Below are positions 1 to 8,667 of a DNA stretch of 64,000 nucleotides, piece by piece. How positions within the stretch are numbered: the first letter of the stretch is position 1; the number at the start of each line of letters is the position of its first letter. A program made the translations under genes and the position numbers. Below the pieces are notes generated by a model that worked only from the letters and a program-made list of their open reading frames with translations, ran no database searches and was not told the DNA's origin. Source of the stretch: Methylophilus sp. QUAN (lineage in GTDB: Bacteria > Pseudomonadota > Gammaproteobacteria > Burkholderiales > Methylophilaceae); NCBI RefSeq assembly GCF_015354445.1, contig NZ_JADKYT010000003.1:496001-560000 (forward strand), written 5' to 3'.

Positions 1-80
1 TTCATAAGGTTATCGAATTTACGTGGGTTTGGGAGAATGGTCAAGGGCGTTATGTGTGCTCGATTAAGCGAACACTATTT

Positions 81-665
81 TTCGCCTCTCGGCGAGTCAC
101 TTTCTGGTGCTTGTCCCCCAGAAAGTAACCAAAGAGGAAGACACCCAGCCATCACGGCCTGCGGCTCCCTTGCGTTGCTCAACAAAACAAGCGGTCACGA
201 AACTCGCCCTAGCAGCTTGCACACTACGCAAGCTGCCGCGGTGCTCAAACAGTCGCTCCCTTCTCCCTTGTTTTATCTCCGCTACTCAGCGTGATGGGAT
301 GGGATTTGTCTTGTCAAACAACCATTAGTGAAAATTTAACGGAAGCATAATTCTTCTGTTTTGCTGATAATCACCAAGAATGGTTGCGCTCACTTGGTGT
401 TCGGGGTCCCCATCTGCCGCGCCGAGCAACGCAGGGTTGGCGGGAGCCTTCGGCCATCGGCTGTCCGAGCTCCGCAACAAGCCACGAAGTATGTGGCTTG
501 TCAGGGCGAGTTTCGATGGACGCCCGGCAAACCGAGTAGCACAGGATAAAAGCGGAAGCTGGGGTGCATTTCTTTTGGTTACTTGTTCTTTGTGCAAGCA
601 AAGAAAAGTAACTCGCCAAAAAGGCGAAAAGCAACCTCCCAACCAGCCCGCCAAAGAATTACCTT
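81..665 (+). repeat. MITE-like long repeat, copy 1
   Basis: Noncoding repeat of about 585 bp, present again at 17194-17750 in the same orientation. Both copies share the outer ends and several inner blocks, for example GGGGTCCCCATCTGCCGCGC. The ends form an imperfect inverted repeat of about 70 bp. The left end reads TTCGCCTCTCGGCGAGTCAC, and the right end read on the minus strand gives TTCGCCTTTTTGGCGAGTTAC. Each end also holds its own small CGCC/GGCG hairpin. A further inverted pair lies inside (TTGCGTTGCTC near 170, GAGCAACGCAGG near 423). Several ORFs of 60-110 codons run through it in all frames and look spurious. The element ends about 45 bp from the stop of the neighbouring minus-strand gene. 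No transposase is nearby, so it would be a non-autonomous element or a large REP-type element. Confidence 0.8.
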
Positions 666-709
666 CTAGACCAATCTAACAATGCAACATCGCTGCCACA
701 AGCAATCAA

Positions 710-1243
710 TTAGACGATCAAATTCTTTTGTAAAGTGATCAACTGCATATTCTCCACCTTCGCCTGCCACATCTCCGGCAGATAAGGAAAAGGCTTTAAC
801 TCCCCCGTCGCCTGGTACCCAAGCCGCTGGTAAAACGCAATCAACGTTTGCCTCACACTGACCACAGCCATTTGGCTGGCACGCGCCCCCCAGCGCTCAA
901 CTGACAATTGCTCAGCGGCGAGAATCATTTTTTTACCATAGCCACGATTCTGTGCCGTTGGCTCCACGGCAATCATGCCCAGATGCGCGACTTGTTCGTC
1001 CGCATGCCATTCTGCACAAAGCGTGACCATCAGCGTTTCGGCGACCCAGCCAGTCAGGATCACGGCATCATGACGATTTAACAATGCCAGTACATCGCCG
1101 GTCGTGGTGCGTTTACCATCCAGCAAATCCGCCTCTGTGGTCCAGCCTGCCCGGCTGCTTTCGCCGCGATAAGCGCGATTGACTAGCGCCGAAATGGCAT
1201 CGGCATCCTGCACTTGGGCAGGTTTGATGATTAATTCAGTCAT
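710..1243 (-). CDS. GNAT family N-acetyltransferase
   Basis: A 177-residue single-domain acetyltransferase of the GNAT superfamily, expected to move an acetyl group from acetyl-CoA to an amine. The acetyl-CoA pyrophosphate loop Q-N-R-G-Y-G is at residues 98-103, directly after the beta-strand HLGMIAVEP, as the fold requires. The acceptor cannot be read from sequence. It starts 6 bp after the stop of the upstream dicarboxylate symporter, so the two are probably co-transcribed. Downstream lies the noncoding repeat at 81-665. Family assignment is firm, function is not. Confidence 0.85.
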   Translation of the reverse strand: MTELIIKPAQVQDADAISALVNRAYRGESSRAGWTTEADLLDGKRTTTGDVLALLNRHDAVILTGWVAETLMVTLCAEWHADEQVAHLGMIAVEPTAQNRGYGKKMILAAEQLSVERWGARASQMAVVSVRQTLIAFYQRLGYQATGELKPFPYLPEMWQAKVENMQLITLQKNLIV

Positions 1244-1249
1244 GAGAAT

Positions 1250-2476
1250 TTATTGTGCTAATTTTTCGATTCGGTGTTGCACCACCAGGCTACCGATCAT
1301 GTCGCCTTCGACATTCACCGCAGTGCGCACGGTATCCAGCAGACGGTCTATCGGCAATAAAATGGCAATCGCTTCTGCGGGCAAACCCACGCTTTGCAAT
1401 ACCATAACCATGGTGACCATGCCTGCACTCGGGATACCAGGTGCGCCCATAGCGGCGATCATGGTGGTAAAACACACCACCAGTTGCTGCCCGAGTGACA
1501 AATCAATGCCAGCCAGTTGCGCGACAAACAAGGCAGCCGCAGCTTCGTATAACGCGGTGCCATCCATATTCACGGTGGCTCCCAGCGGCACCACAAAGCC
1601 TGCAATTTCGGGTTTCACCTGCATATTTTCTGTCGCGCAACGCATGGTCACCGGCATGGTGGCATTACTCGAACTGGTGGCAAACGCCGTGAGCAGGGAC
1701 TCACGCGCCTGCCGCAAAAACCACCATGGACGCTTGCCCGTGAGCAGAAATAACAATAGCGGCAACACCACCAGGCCATGCAGCAAGGTCGTCCCTGTCA
1801 CCACCAGCATAAACTTGGTCAAACTGGCAAACAGACTCACATCCTGGGTGGCGACCAGTTTGAACAGCAAGGCCGCAATGCCAAACGGTGCCAGACGCAT
1901 AATCCAGTTGATCATTTGCATCGCCACCGCCATACCTTCTTCAAACACGGCCAGCAAGTGTGGATAGCGCTCGGCGGACATGACCAGCGCAATGCCTAAT
2001 AACAAGGCAAACGCTACAATGGCCAGAATATTACCTTCAGCCAGCGCTTTAAACGGGTTCATAAACACGCCATGCAGAAATTGCGTGAAGAACTCCGGCA
2101 GGCTGAGTTGCTTGGCCTCAAACTGCTGCATGGCATCAGCAAACATATTGAGGTGCAAACCCGCCCCTGGCTGGAAAAGATGGCTGGCACCCAAGCCGAT
2201 AACGACTGCAATGATGGTAGTCGTGGCAAAAAACAATAGTGTGGTTTTCCAGACCACGTCGATCTGGCTATGTTTACGCAGATTAGCGATACCGGTGACA
2301 ATGGCGCAAAACACCAGCGGGATCATCACCATTTTGAGCAGGTCGATAAACAGGGTACCGACTAGGTTGGCAGCATATAAAGCATGATCAACCTGCCTGC
2401 CGTGGGCAAAGACACCAAGTGCCACGGCAGCCGTGGCGGCGAAAAAGATTTGTCCATTAAGCCCGAGCTTTTTCAT
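1250..2476 (-). CDS. Dicarboxylate/amino acid:cation symporter (DAACS family)
   Basis: A 408-residue inner-membrane secondary transporter of the GltP/DctA family, which imports C4-dicarboxylates or acidic amino acids with protons or sodium. The diagnostic elements are visible: the serine-rich reentrant loop SSSNATMPVT (residues 268-277), the NMDGT motif (303-307) and GAPGIPSAG (344-352). Eight or so hydrophobic helices fill the rest, and length is normal. It is followed after 6 bp by the GNAT gene on the same strand. Substrate choice between glutamate/aspartate and succinate/fumarate cannot be settled here. Confidence 0.9.
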   Translation of the reverse strand: MKKLGLNGQIFFAATAAVALGVFAHGRQVDHALYAANLVGTLFIDLLKMVMIPLVFCAIVTGIANLRKHSQIDVVWKTTLLFFATTTIIAVVIGLGASHLFQPGAGLHLNMFADAMQQFEAKQLSLPEFFTQFLHGVFMNPFKALAEGNILAIVAFALLLGIALVMSAERYPHLLAVFEEGMAVAMQMINWIMRLAPFGIAALLFKLVATQDVSLFASLTKFMLVVTGTTLLHGLVVLPLLLFLLTGKRPWWFLRQARESLLTAFATSSSNATMPVTMRCATENMQVKPEIAGFVVPLGATVNMDGTALYEAAAALFVAQLAGIDLSLGQQLVVCFTTMIAAMGAPGIPSAGMVTMVMVLQSVGLPAEAIAILLPIDRLLDTVRTAVNVEGDMIGSLVVQHRIEKLAQ

Positions 2477-2519
2477 GTATGTAACAACCTTCGAGATGAC
2501 CCAATGAGCTAAATTGAAT

Positions 2520-2546
2520 GAAAAAGAGGCAGCCTAGGCTGCCTCT
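2520..2546 (-). terminator. Rho-independent terminator after the rsmB-type gene
   Basis: A perfect 10-bp stem AGAGGCAGCC/GGCTGCCTCT with a 2-nt centre, followed on the minus strand by TTTTT. It sits 10 bp beyond the stop of the methyltransferase gene and before the symporter start at 2476, so it closes the purM-rsmB transcription unit. Confidence 0.85.
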
Positions 2547-2555
2547 ATCTTAATC

Positions 2556-3833
2556 TTAAGCGGTTTTCTCAAATACCGCAGCAAAGAAGCCGTCCGTGCC
2601 ATGCAAATGTGGCAGCAGTTTCAGGTAATCGCCTGTGTCCAGCACGATATTCTGTTGTGCCAGCACTTCATTGGCAGGCACCAATTTAAACTCAGGATGC
2701 GCTTGTAAAAAGGCTTCGGCAATGGCTTCGTTTTCGTCACGTAACAAACTGCATGTGGCATAGACCACACGGCCACCGGCCTTACACAATTTGGCGGCAC
2801 GGGCGAGGATATTAGTTTGCTTGACGTTCAACTCAGCCACATCTTCTTCGGCCTGACGCCATTTTAAATCCGGGTTACGGCGCAAGGTGCCCAGGCCGCT
2901 GCATGGCGCATCGACCAGCACGCGGTCAAACTTGCCATTGAGGCGTTTGAGTTTCTGGTCGTTTTCGTTGTTGATGAGTTGTGCTTGCAGGTTAGACAGT
3001 CCGCTGCGTTTCAGGCGTTGGCCGAGGTTGTTCAGGCGTTTTTCAGACACATCAAACGCGTATAAACGGCCAGTGTTTTTCATCAGTGCGCCCAGGGCCA
3101 GGGTTTTACCGCCGGCGCCGGCACACAGGTCGGCCACCATCTGGCCGCGCTTAGGCGCAACCAGGTAGCTCAATAACTGGCTACCTTCATCCTGCACTTC
3201 AATTTTGCCTTCGGTGAACAGGATGTGTTTACCGATATTCAAGCGGGCGCCCATGCGGATACCAACAGGGGAATATGGCGTTGGCGTGATGACGTTATCT
3301 TTGACCGTGTTTTCTGCCAGCATGCGTGACAACACTTCTTCACGGCTGGACTTGATGGTATTGACGCGCAAATCAAGGCTGGCTTGTTCAAACATGCTGC
3401 GGCAAATGGTCATGGCCTCGGCCTCGCCATATTGTTCAACCAGCTTGTTCCAGAACCAGTCGCGCACATCGGCCAGCACGGCAGGTGCAAAGCCTTCGCT
3501 GTTTTTGCTTTTAATCGTCACCGCCCATTCTTTTTGGCGCTCATCCAGCAATTCATCCAGATCGCGGATGCTTTTGCCTTCAATTTTAAGCAACCAGGCG
3601 ATAATCAGTTTACGCGTATCTTCCTGCTCGTCTGTCTCGGTGACGGAAACTTCGCGCAGGTAACGATAACGGCGTAACACGCCATAAGCAGTCTCGGCCA
3701 CCCAGGCACGGTCTTTGGTACCGAGTTCACGGTGTTGGCGAAAAAACTCGCTCAGCTTGGCGTCAGCCGGACTTTCAAATTTCAGCATGTCGTTTAACAA
3801 CATCGCTGTCTGGCGCATCAGGGATTGGTTCAT
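2556..3833 (-). CDS. RsmB/NOP-family RNA m5C methyltransferase
   Basis: A 425-residue SAM-dependent RNA cytosine-C5 methyltransferase of the RsmB/NOL1/NOP2/Sun group. An N-terminal NusB-like helical region (about 1-140) precedes the Rossmann methyltransferase domain. The SAM loop is ADLCAGAGGKT (234-244). The two family cysteines are in DAPCSG (C311) and ATCSL (C361), general-base helper and nucleophile pair of m5C enzymes. The target is probably 16S rRNA, by family. It is the last gene of a unit with two DUF3108 genes and purM, 22 bp after its neighbour. Confidence 0.88.
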   Translation of the reverse strand: MNQSLMRQTAMLLNDMLKFESPADAKLSEFFRQHRELGTKDRAWVAETAYGVLRRYRYLREVSVTETDEQEDTRKLIIAWLLKIEGKSIRDLDELLDERQKEWAVTIKSKNSEGFAPAVLADVRDWFWNKLVEQYGEAEAMTICRSMFEQASLDLRVNTIKSSREEVLSRMLAENTVKDNVITPTPYSPVGIRMGARLNIGKHILFTEGKIEVQDEGSQLLSYLVAPKRGQMVADLCAGAGGKTLALGALMKNTGRLYAFDVSEKRLNNLGQRLKRSGLSNLQAQLINNENDQKLKRLNGKFDRVLVDAPCSGLGTLRRNPDLKWRQAEEDVAELNVKQTNILARAAKLCKAGGRVVYATCSLLRDENEAIAEAFLQAHPEFKLVPANEVLAQQNIVLDTGDYLKLLPHLHGTDGFFAAVFEKTA

Positions 3834-3855
3834 CAGAATCTTTCAAATACTTACA

Positions 3856-4941
3856 TTACTCGGCGATCAACCGCGTGGCAACTTGCTCAATCACCATGCC
3901 GTTTTTCTCCAGTTTTTTGATTTTGACCGGCACATAGCGATAATCGCTGGCCAGCCAGAGCTCTACTTTTTCGTCAGTGTCACCACGTGTATGCACGATG
4001 TGCACTGTTTGAATAGCCTGGTCAGCAATCACCAGACTATCTTCACCTTCAAAACTATATTCATATTCACCCACGCGGCGACCATTGGTCAGTGTCACAT
4101 GCATCTCTTGCAACGGTGGCACAAACATAAACTGGTACATAAAGCTGAGAATGTCCTGCGTATTCACGCGTAAATCCCGTTGCTGCTCACCTTTGGCTGT
4201 TTTCAGGGTAATCACATTGGTTTCCCAGTCAAACGTGGCTTCATAGGTTTTACTGGCACGGCTACCAAAAGCATAGCGATACAAATGCGGCTTCAAGCCG
4301 CTTGGCCCCACTTCGCCAGTGCTTTGCTGTTCCAGCGAAGGATACAGCAATTTTAACAGGCCACGCCCTTCAACCAGCCAGCGCAAACGATAAGTTTCCG
4401 GCGTATCGCGTACATACTCAATTTCTGCACTGCCCGCGGGCCGCTCTTCGCCATTCACAAACACAACAAAGTCAGTCTTCACATGCTGGTAAGGCGGTAA
4501 CCGCGCATCATCCGGCACCGCTTCAGGCTGATTCATTTCATGCCAGGCATTGATTTCAGCCAGCCTGGCTTGCTCGTTTTCTTCACCACTGACCGGCTGC
4601 TCATCGAGCGCAGGCGAGGCTTGTTCTTCCGCACTCACGCCAGCTGCCTCAGCTGCTGGGGCCTGCGCCACGGGTGAGGCAGGCTTCGGCTGCACCGACC
4701 TGGCCTTGGCTGGCGCTGCCTGTGCTGGTTTGGGCAATGCAGCGACCGCAGGCGGCTTAGGCGGAGGCAATAAACGCGCTTGCAATACCGAGGGCGCTGA
4801 CGCTTCATCGGCAAACCAGTGGCGCCAATCCATTTCGCTAAACGCAAACACATGCAGTAATAAGGAAAAACAGAGCGCCAGTGCCAATGGCCATGAAACA
4901 TGCTGTTGAATCCAGTGTCGCAGACCTGATGCTTGCATCAC
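3856..4941 (-). CDS. DUF3108 protein with N-terminal membrane anchor and Pro/Ala linker
   Basis: A 361-residue envelope protein of unknown function. Residues about 15-35 form one transmembrane helix. Residues 50-130 are a Pro/Ala/Lys-rich linker like that of TonB. The C-terminal half is a DUF3108 domain. This domain is paralogous to the gene immediately upstream: both share TQD(I/L)LS-x-MY, a VPVK/LPVK strand and a closing EQV. The layout suggests a periplasmic domain held away from the inner membrane. It lies 25 bp after the first DUF3108 gene and 22 bp before the methyltransferase, so the genes are likely one operon. Nothing here shows a substrate. Confidence 0.75.
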   Translation of the reverse strand: MMQASGLRHWIQQHVSWPLALALCFSLLLHVFAFSEMDWRHWFADEASAPSVLQARLLPPPKPPAVAALPKPAQAAPAKARSVQPKPASPVAQAPAAEAAGVSAEEQASPALDEQPVSGEENEQARLAEINAWHEMNQPEAVPDDARLPPYQHVKTDFVVFVNGEERPAGSAEIEYVRDTPETYRLRWLVEGRGLLKLLYPSLEQQSTGEVGPSGLKPHLYRYAFGSRASKTYEATFDWETNVITLKTAKGEQQRDLRVNTQDILSFMYQFMFVPPLQEMHVTLTNGRRVGEYEYSFEGEDSLVIADQAIQTVHIVHTRGDTDEKVELWLASDYRYVPVKIKKLEKNGMVIEQVATRLIAE

Positions 4942-4966
4942 GCGCTTTCTCTCGCTGCAGAACCGG

Positions 4967-5683
4967 TTACTGACCGGTGATACTGGTGATCACCTGTTCC
5001 ATACGTTTACCATCATCCTGAATCACCAACTTCACTGGCAAGTAATTCTTATCCTTGGCCAGATACAGGGTTTTCTCACCATCCGCATCTGTCAGTTTAA
5101 TCACATTAAATGCCCCTGCTTCAGTCTGCAATAGCGTAGTTTCCTCAGTCACCACAAACGTATGCGGTGCCAGTTTTTTACCGTTGGCGACGGCAAAACT
5201 CACCTGCTTGTCCTTAGGCGGTTGCCACATCCAGCAATACATCACACTTAATAAATCCTGTGTGCCCTTGGATAACTTATCTGTCGCTTGCTCATCTTTA
5301 ATCTGCATTTTGAGCACTTTCTTTGACCAGTCAAAATCACTGATCAGTGCTTTATCTGGGTGCTTGGACTGACGAGACTCAAAACGATTTGGGCGCAAGG
5401 CATTGGCAACTACCTGGCCCTGGCTGGAGAGTGTGCGCTCACCCATGAGCTTATAAATCCCCTTGCCTTCAGCCAGCGATGCGATTTGATAACGGTTGCC
5501 GGTTACACTCAACTGGTCTTTGACCGTGCCAATGGTGATGCCCTGTTGCAGCAAATCATATTTGAGCGTCAGTTGCTTGGGCGCGGCTGACAATACAGGC
5601 GCCCCCAACAGCAACATCGTGGCCAGCAGACTGGCCACGCAGCGCGTGTGATGGCTGAAAAGCAGCATTACACCATCACGCAT
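4967..5683 (-). CDS. DUF3108 periplasmic protein
   Basis: A 238-residue protein with an N-terminal signal peptide (hydrophobic LLATMLLLGAPVLSAAP, predicted cleavage after AA near residue 34), followed by one DUF3108 domain. Its start codon overlaps the purM stop as TAATG, so translation is probably coupled to purM. It is a paralogue of the following gene but lacks the anchor and linker. In many betaproteobacteria a DUF3108 gene sits next to purine or rRNA methyltransferase genes in this order. The function is unknown to me. Confidence 0.75.
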   Translation of the reverse strand: MRDGVMLLFSHHTRCVASLLATMLLLGAPVLSAAPKQLTLKYDLLQQGITIGTVKDQLSVTGNRYQIASLAEGKGIYKLMGERTLSSQGQVVANALRPNRFESRQSKHPDKALISDFDWSKKVLKMQIKDEQATDKLSKGTQDLLSVMYCWMWQPPKDKQVSFAVANGKKLAPHTFVVTEETTLLQTEAGAFNVIKLTDADGEKTLYLAKDKNYLPVKLVIQDDGKRMEQVITSITGQ

Positions 5684-6729
5684 TACACCACCACGGTTGG
5701 CGCTTCACCTGCTTGTTGCGCACGAATCTGGCCAATGCGGTACACCGTCTCGCCCGCGCCAGCCAGCACCGCTTGTGCCTGCTCTGCATGCTCAGCCGCC
5801 ACGATCACTGCCATGCCGATACCGCAGTTGAATGTGCGGTACATTTCAATCGGTTCAATGTTGCCTTGTGCCTGCAACCACTGGAACAATGGCGGCAAAG
5901 TCCAGCTGGACTTCTGCACTTCTGCCGTCAAGCCTTCAGGCAACACGCGTGGAATATTTTCAGTGATACCACCACCCGTGATATGTGCCATGCCTTTTAC
6001 TGGCAGGGTGTCCAGCAACTTGAGGATAGACTTCACATACAATTTGGTCGGTGCCATGACCACGTCTTTAAAGCGGCGGCCATGAAAATCGGATTCCATA
6101 TCAATACCGGATTTTTCAATCAGCTTGCGGATCAGTGAATAACCATTGGAGTGCGCACCACTGGAAGCCAGGCCCAACACCACATCACCGGCTTTGATAG
6201 TAGAGCCATCAATGATATTAGCTTTGTCCACGCAACCGACCGCAAAACCAGCCAGGTCATACTCACCGGCGGGATACATACCAGGCATTTCGGCCGTTTC
6301 ACCGCCCACCAGCGCACAACCAGACTCTTCACAGCCTTGGGCAATGCCTTTGATCACTGCTGCCGCCGTGCCGACTTCCAGTTTGCCGCAAGCAAAATAA
6401 TCGAGGAAAAACAGCGGCTCAGCGCCTTGCACCAGGATATCGTTCACACTCATGGCCACCAGGTCGATACCCACGGTATCATGCTTATCCAGCTGGAAAG
6501 CCAGTTTCAGCTTGGTCCCTACACCATCGGTGCCAGATACGAGTACTGGCTCCTTGAATTTTTTCGGCATGGCAAACAGTGATCCAAAACCACCAATACC
6601 ACCCATCACTTCCGGGCGCATGGTGCGCTTGGCAAATGGCTTGATTTGCTCGACCAGGGCATCACCGGCCTCCATGTCGACACCGGCATCGCGGTAAGTG
6701 AGTGATGTTTTATCAGAAGAAGTCGTCAA
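5683..6729 (-). CDS. purM: Phosphoribosylformylglycinamidine cyclo-ligase
   Basis: PurM (AIR synthetase), fifth step of de novo purine synthesis: closes FGAM to aminoimidazole ribotide using ATP, in the cytoplasm. The family opening [14 protein letters not shown] and the ATP/substrate segments [12 protein letters not shown] and [12 protein letters not shown] are present. I place the start at TTG 6729 (348 residues, the usual length), with a weak CGAGAG upstream. A GTG at 6771 would add 14 unmatched residues. It heads the minus-strand unit purM-DUF3108-DUF3108-rsmB. The frequent partner purN is not in the window. Confidence 0.92.
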   Translation of the reverse strand: MTTSSDKTSLTYRDAGVDMEAGDALVEQIKPFAKRTMRPEVMGGIGGFGSLFAMPKKFKEPVLVSGTDGVGTKLKLAFQLDKHDTVGIDLVAMSVNDILVQGAEPLFFLDYFACGKLEVGTAAAVIKGIAQGCEESGCALVGGETAEMPGMYPAGEYDLAGFAVGCVDKANIIDGSTIKAGDVVLGLASSGAHSNGYSLIRKLIEKSGIDMESDFHGRRFKDVVMAPTKLYVKSILKLLDTLPVKGMAHITGGGITENIPRVLPEGLTAEVQKSSWTLPPLFQWLQAQGNIEPIEMYRTFNCGIGMAVIVAAEHAEQAQAVLAGAGETVYRIGQIRAQQAGEAPTVVV

Positions 6730-6830
6730 GATGCTCTCGTTTCTTTCAATGCGATTAATCAGGTGAACCACTGTAAGCAGCGCAGATGTTTACAACAAAG
6801 CGCGATACAGCGTTGAAATTCAGTATAATT

Positions 6831-6851
6831 TTAAAATAATCATTATTTTAA
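6831..6851. promoter_or_regulatory. Perfect AT-rich palindrome in the purM/permease divergent gap
   Basis: TTAAAATAAT-C-ATTATTTTAA, 10-bp perfect arms around one base. It lies between divergent purM and the AI-2E-type permease, beside a TATAAT at 6824-6829. Location and symmetry suit an operator, but AT-rich palindromes also arise easily by chance and no regulator is identified. Confidence 0.4.
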
Positions 6852-6905
6852 CGCATCTTGCCGCTTCGACCTATGCCGGATTGTGCGGATGTGTCACACA
6901 CGCCC

Positions 6906-8036
6906 ATGTCAGACCAGGATCATCAGAAATCTGTCGCCACCCAGTTTGTCAGCGATCACCGCTGGTGGATTGTGACGGCGGTTTTTATCTACCTGTTTTA
7001 CCTGTTGGAACCTATCCTGACCCCGTTTCTGGCTGCGGCGGTGATTGCCTACATGCTAGATCCGCTGGTAGACCGCCTGAGTGAAACCGGCATACGTGGC
7101 TGGCAAATTGGCCGTACCCTGGCAACGCTGCTAGTGATGCTGGGCGTGATCCTGGTCGTCACCGGCCTGTTGCTCATTATCATCCCATTGCTGCAACAGC
7201 AGTCACTGCTGATTGCACAGCGATTGCCGCTGCTACTCGACCACTTTCACCAGCAAGTGGAACCCTGGCTGCTACAACGCTTTGGTATCCATCTTGATTT
7301 CAATCATACCGATGTGCAAAAGCTCATCACCGAACACTGGCAAACTGCAGGCAGCATGATAGGCGCATTCCTGCTCAACGCTGGCCAGAAAAGCCTGAGC
7401 CTGATTGGCATTTTCGCCAATATCTGTTTGCTACCAGTGGTGCTGTTTTACTTTTTGCGCGACTGGGATGACATGGTGGCGGAGATCGGCGAGTTGATTC
7501 CGCGCGACTGGGTCGGCAGGGCCAAAAGCATGTCGGTTGAAATCGACCGCGTCGTTGCCGAATTCTTGCGCGGCCAATTGTCGGTCATGCTGTCATTGTG
7601 TGTGTTTTACAGTGTCAGCTTATGGTTAGCGGGCCTGGATATGGCACTTTCGATCGGCATGATTGCCGGTTTACTCAGCTTTGTACCCTACCTGGGGTTT
7701 GCGCTGGCGTTTGTGCTGGCGGTGGTACTGGCTTTACTGCAGTTCGCCTCGTTGCCAGAAGTTGTGCCAGTGTTACTGGTGTTTGGCGTGGGCCAACTGG
7801 TAGAAAGCTTTATCCTCACGCCGATTCTGGTCGGTGACCGTATCGGTCTGCATCCCGTCATTGTCATTCTGGCCTTGATGGCAGGCGGCCAGTTATTTGG
7901 CTTTGCGGGCGTATTGCTGGCATTGCCGGTCAGCGCAGCCATTGCTGTGGGGGTACGCCATACCAAACAAAGTTATTTGCGTAGCGAAGCTTATTTGAGC
8001 AGCCAACCGCAAATCATTCAAACCCTGGACGAATGA
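6906..8036 (+). CDS. AI-2E/PerM family permease
   Basis: A 376-residue polytopic inner-membrane protein of the AI-2E transporter (PerM/YhhT) family. Hydrophobic helices occupy about residues 20-80, 140-170 and 210-345. The family signature GLLSFVPYLG and LVESFILTPILVG are present in the C-terminal half. Members have been linked to autoinducer export or Na+/H+ exchange, but most, like this one, have no proven substrate. The start is uncertain: ATG 6906, ATG 6873 and TTG 6858 are in frame and none has a clear Shine-Dalgarno. hda follows after 25 bp, a pairing common in proteobacteria. Confidence 0.85.
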   Translation: MSDQDHQKSVATQFVSDHRWWIVTAVFIYLFYLLEPILTPFLAAAVIAYMLDPLVDRLSETGIRGWQIGRTLATLLVMLGVILVVTGLLLIIIPLLQQQSLLIAQRLPLLLDHFHQQVEPWLLQRFGIHLDFNHTDVQKLITEHWQTAGSMIGAFLLNAGQKSLSLIGIFANICLLPVVLFYFLRDWDDMVAEIGELIPRDWVGRAKSMSVEIDRVVAEFLRGQLSVMLSLCVFYSVSLWLAGLDMALSIGMIAGLLSFVPYLGFALAFVLAVVLALLQFASLPEVVPVLLVFGVGQLVESFILTPILVGDRIGLHPVIVILALMAGGQLFGFAGVLLALPVSAAIAVGVRHTKQSYLRSEAYLSSQPQIIQTLDE

Positions 8037-8061
8037 TTTCCAGACACCTGAAACGACTGCT

Positions 8062-8661
8062 GTGAAACAACTGTTGCTCAATATTCAACCTCCGGCTGCG
8101 CCGCGTTTTGATAACTATATCGTTGGCCAAAACCAGGAGGCGCTTGCCAGTGTGCATGCCGTACTGGCTGGTCAGGCCACCACCCGCTTTATTTACCTGT
8201 GGGGAGAATCCGGCAGTGGTAAAAGCCATTTACTGCTCGCTGCGCAAGACATGGGCGCGCACATTGCAGACGACGTGCACCTGCTGGATGAAGAGTCACA
8301 AATCGTGTTGTTTGATACCTACAACCAGATTAAAGCCGAAGGCGGCGTGTTAGTCACCGCTGGCAATTATGCACCCACCCAAATGGGTTTGCGTGACGAC
8401 CTGGCCACGCGTTTGGCCTGGGGACTGGTCTATCAATTACATCCGCTCAGTGACGATGAAAAAGCTGATGCCCTGCGCGCACATGCCCGTGATCGCGGCA
8501 TGAAACTGCCAGACGAAGTGATTGCTTACTGCTTGCGCTATCTGCGCCGCGACTTACCAACCTTGATGGCGGTGCTGGAGGCATTGGATGAATGGTCACT
8601 GACGGCTAAAAAAGCAGTCACCGTGCAGTCACTGAAAAAAATGTTGCAAGACGCGCTCTGA
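8062..8661 (+). CDS. hda: DnaA regulatory inactivator Hda
   Basis: A DnaA-like AAA+ protein of 199 residues that, with the DNA-loaded beta clamp, stimulates ATP hydrolysis by DnaA after replication starts. The Walker A loop is GESGSGKSH, and a Walker-B-like strand HIADDVHLLDE follows. The very N-terminus Q-L-L-L-N-I stands where Hda proteins carry their clamp-binding hexapeptide (QLSLPL-like) and is a degenerate match. Start is GTG at 8062. The sequence is slightly shorter than the usual 220-230 residues, mainly at the N-terminus. Co-oriented with the permease upstream. Confidence 0.85.
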   Translation: MKQLLLNIQPPAAPRFDNYIVGQNQEALASVHAVLAGQATTRFIYLWGESGSGKSHLLLAAQDMGAHIADDVHLLDEESQIVLFDTYNQIKAEGGVLVTAGNYAPTQMGLRDDLATRLAWGLVYQLHPLSDDEKADALRAHARDRGMKLPDEVIAYCLRYLRRDLPTLMAVLEALDEWSLTAKKAVTVQSLKKMLQDAL

Positions 8662-8667
8662 GCGCCT

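Noticed and set aside
3-128. Open frame at the left edge, 41 codons, possibly the end of a gene continuing from outside
   Set aside because: Two thirds of it lies in the repeat at 81-665, and no family is recognisable in the first 26 residues.
37-679. Several ORFs of 60-110 codons inside repeat copy 1, and their counterparts inside copy 2 (17419-17872)
   Set aside because: They run in all frames through a noncoding inverted repeat, are not equally open in both copies, and lack start signals.
1179-1967. 262-codon ORF antisense to the symporter
   Set aside because: Low-complexity Ser/Thr/Ala translation caused by the transmembrane codons on the other strand.
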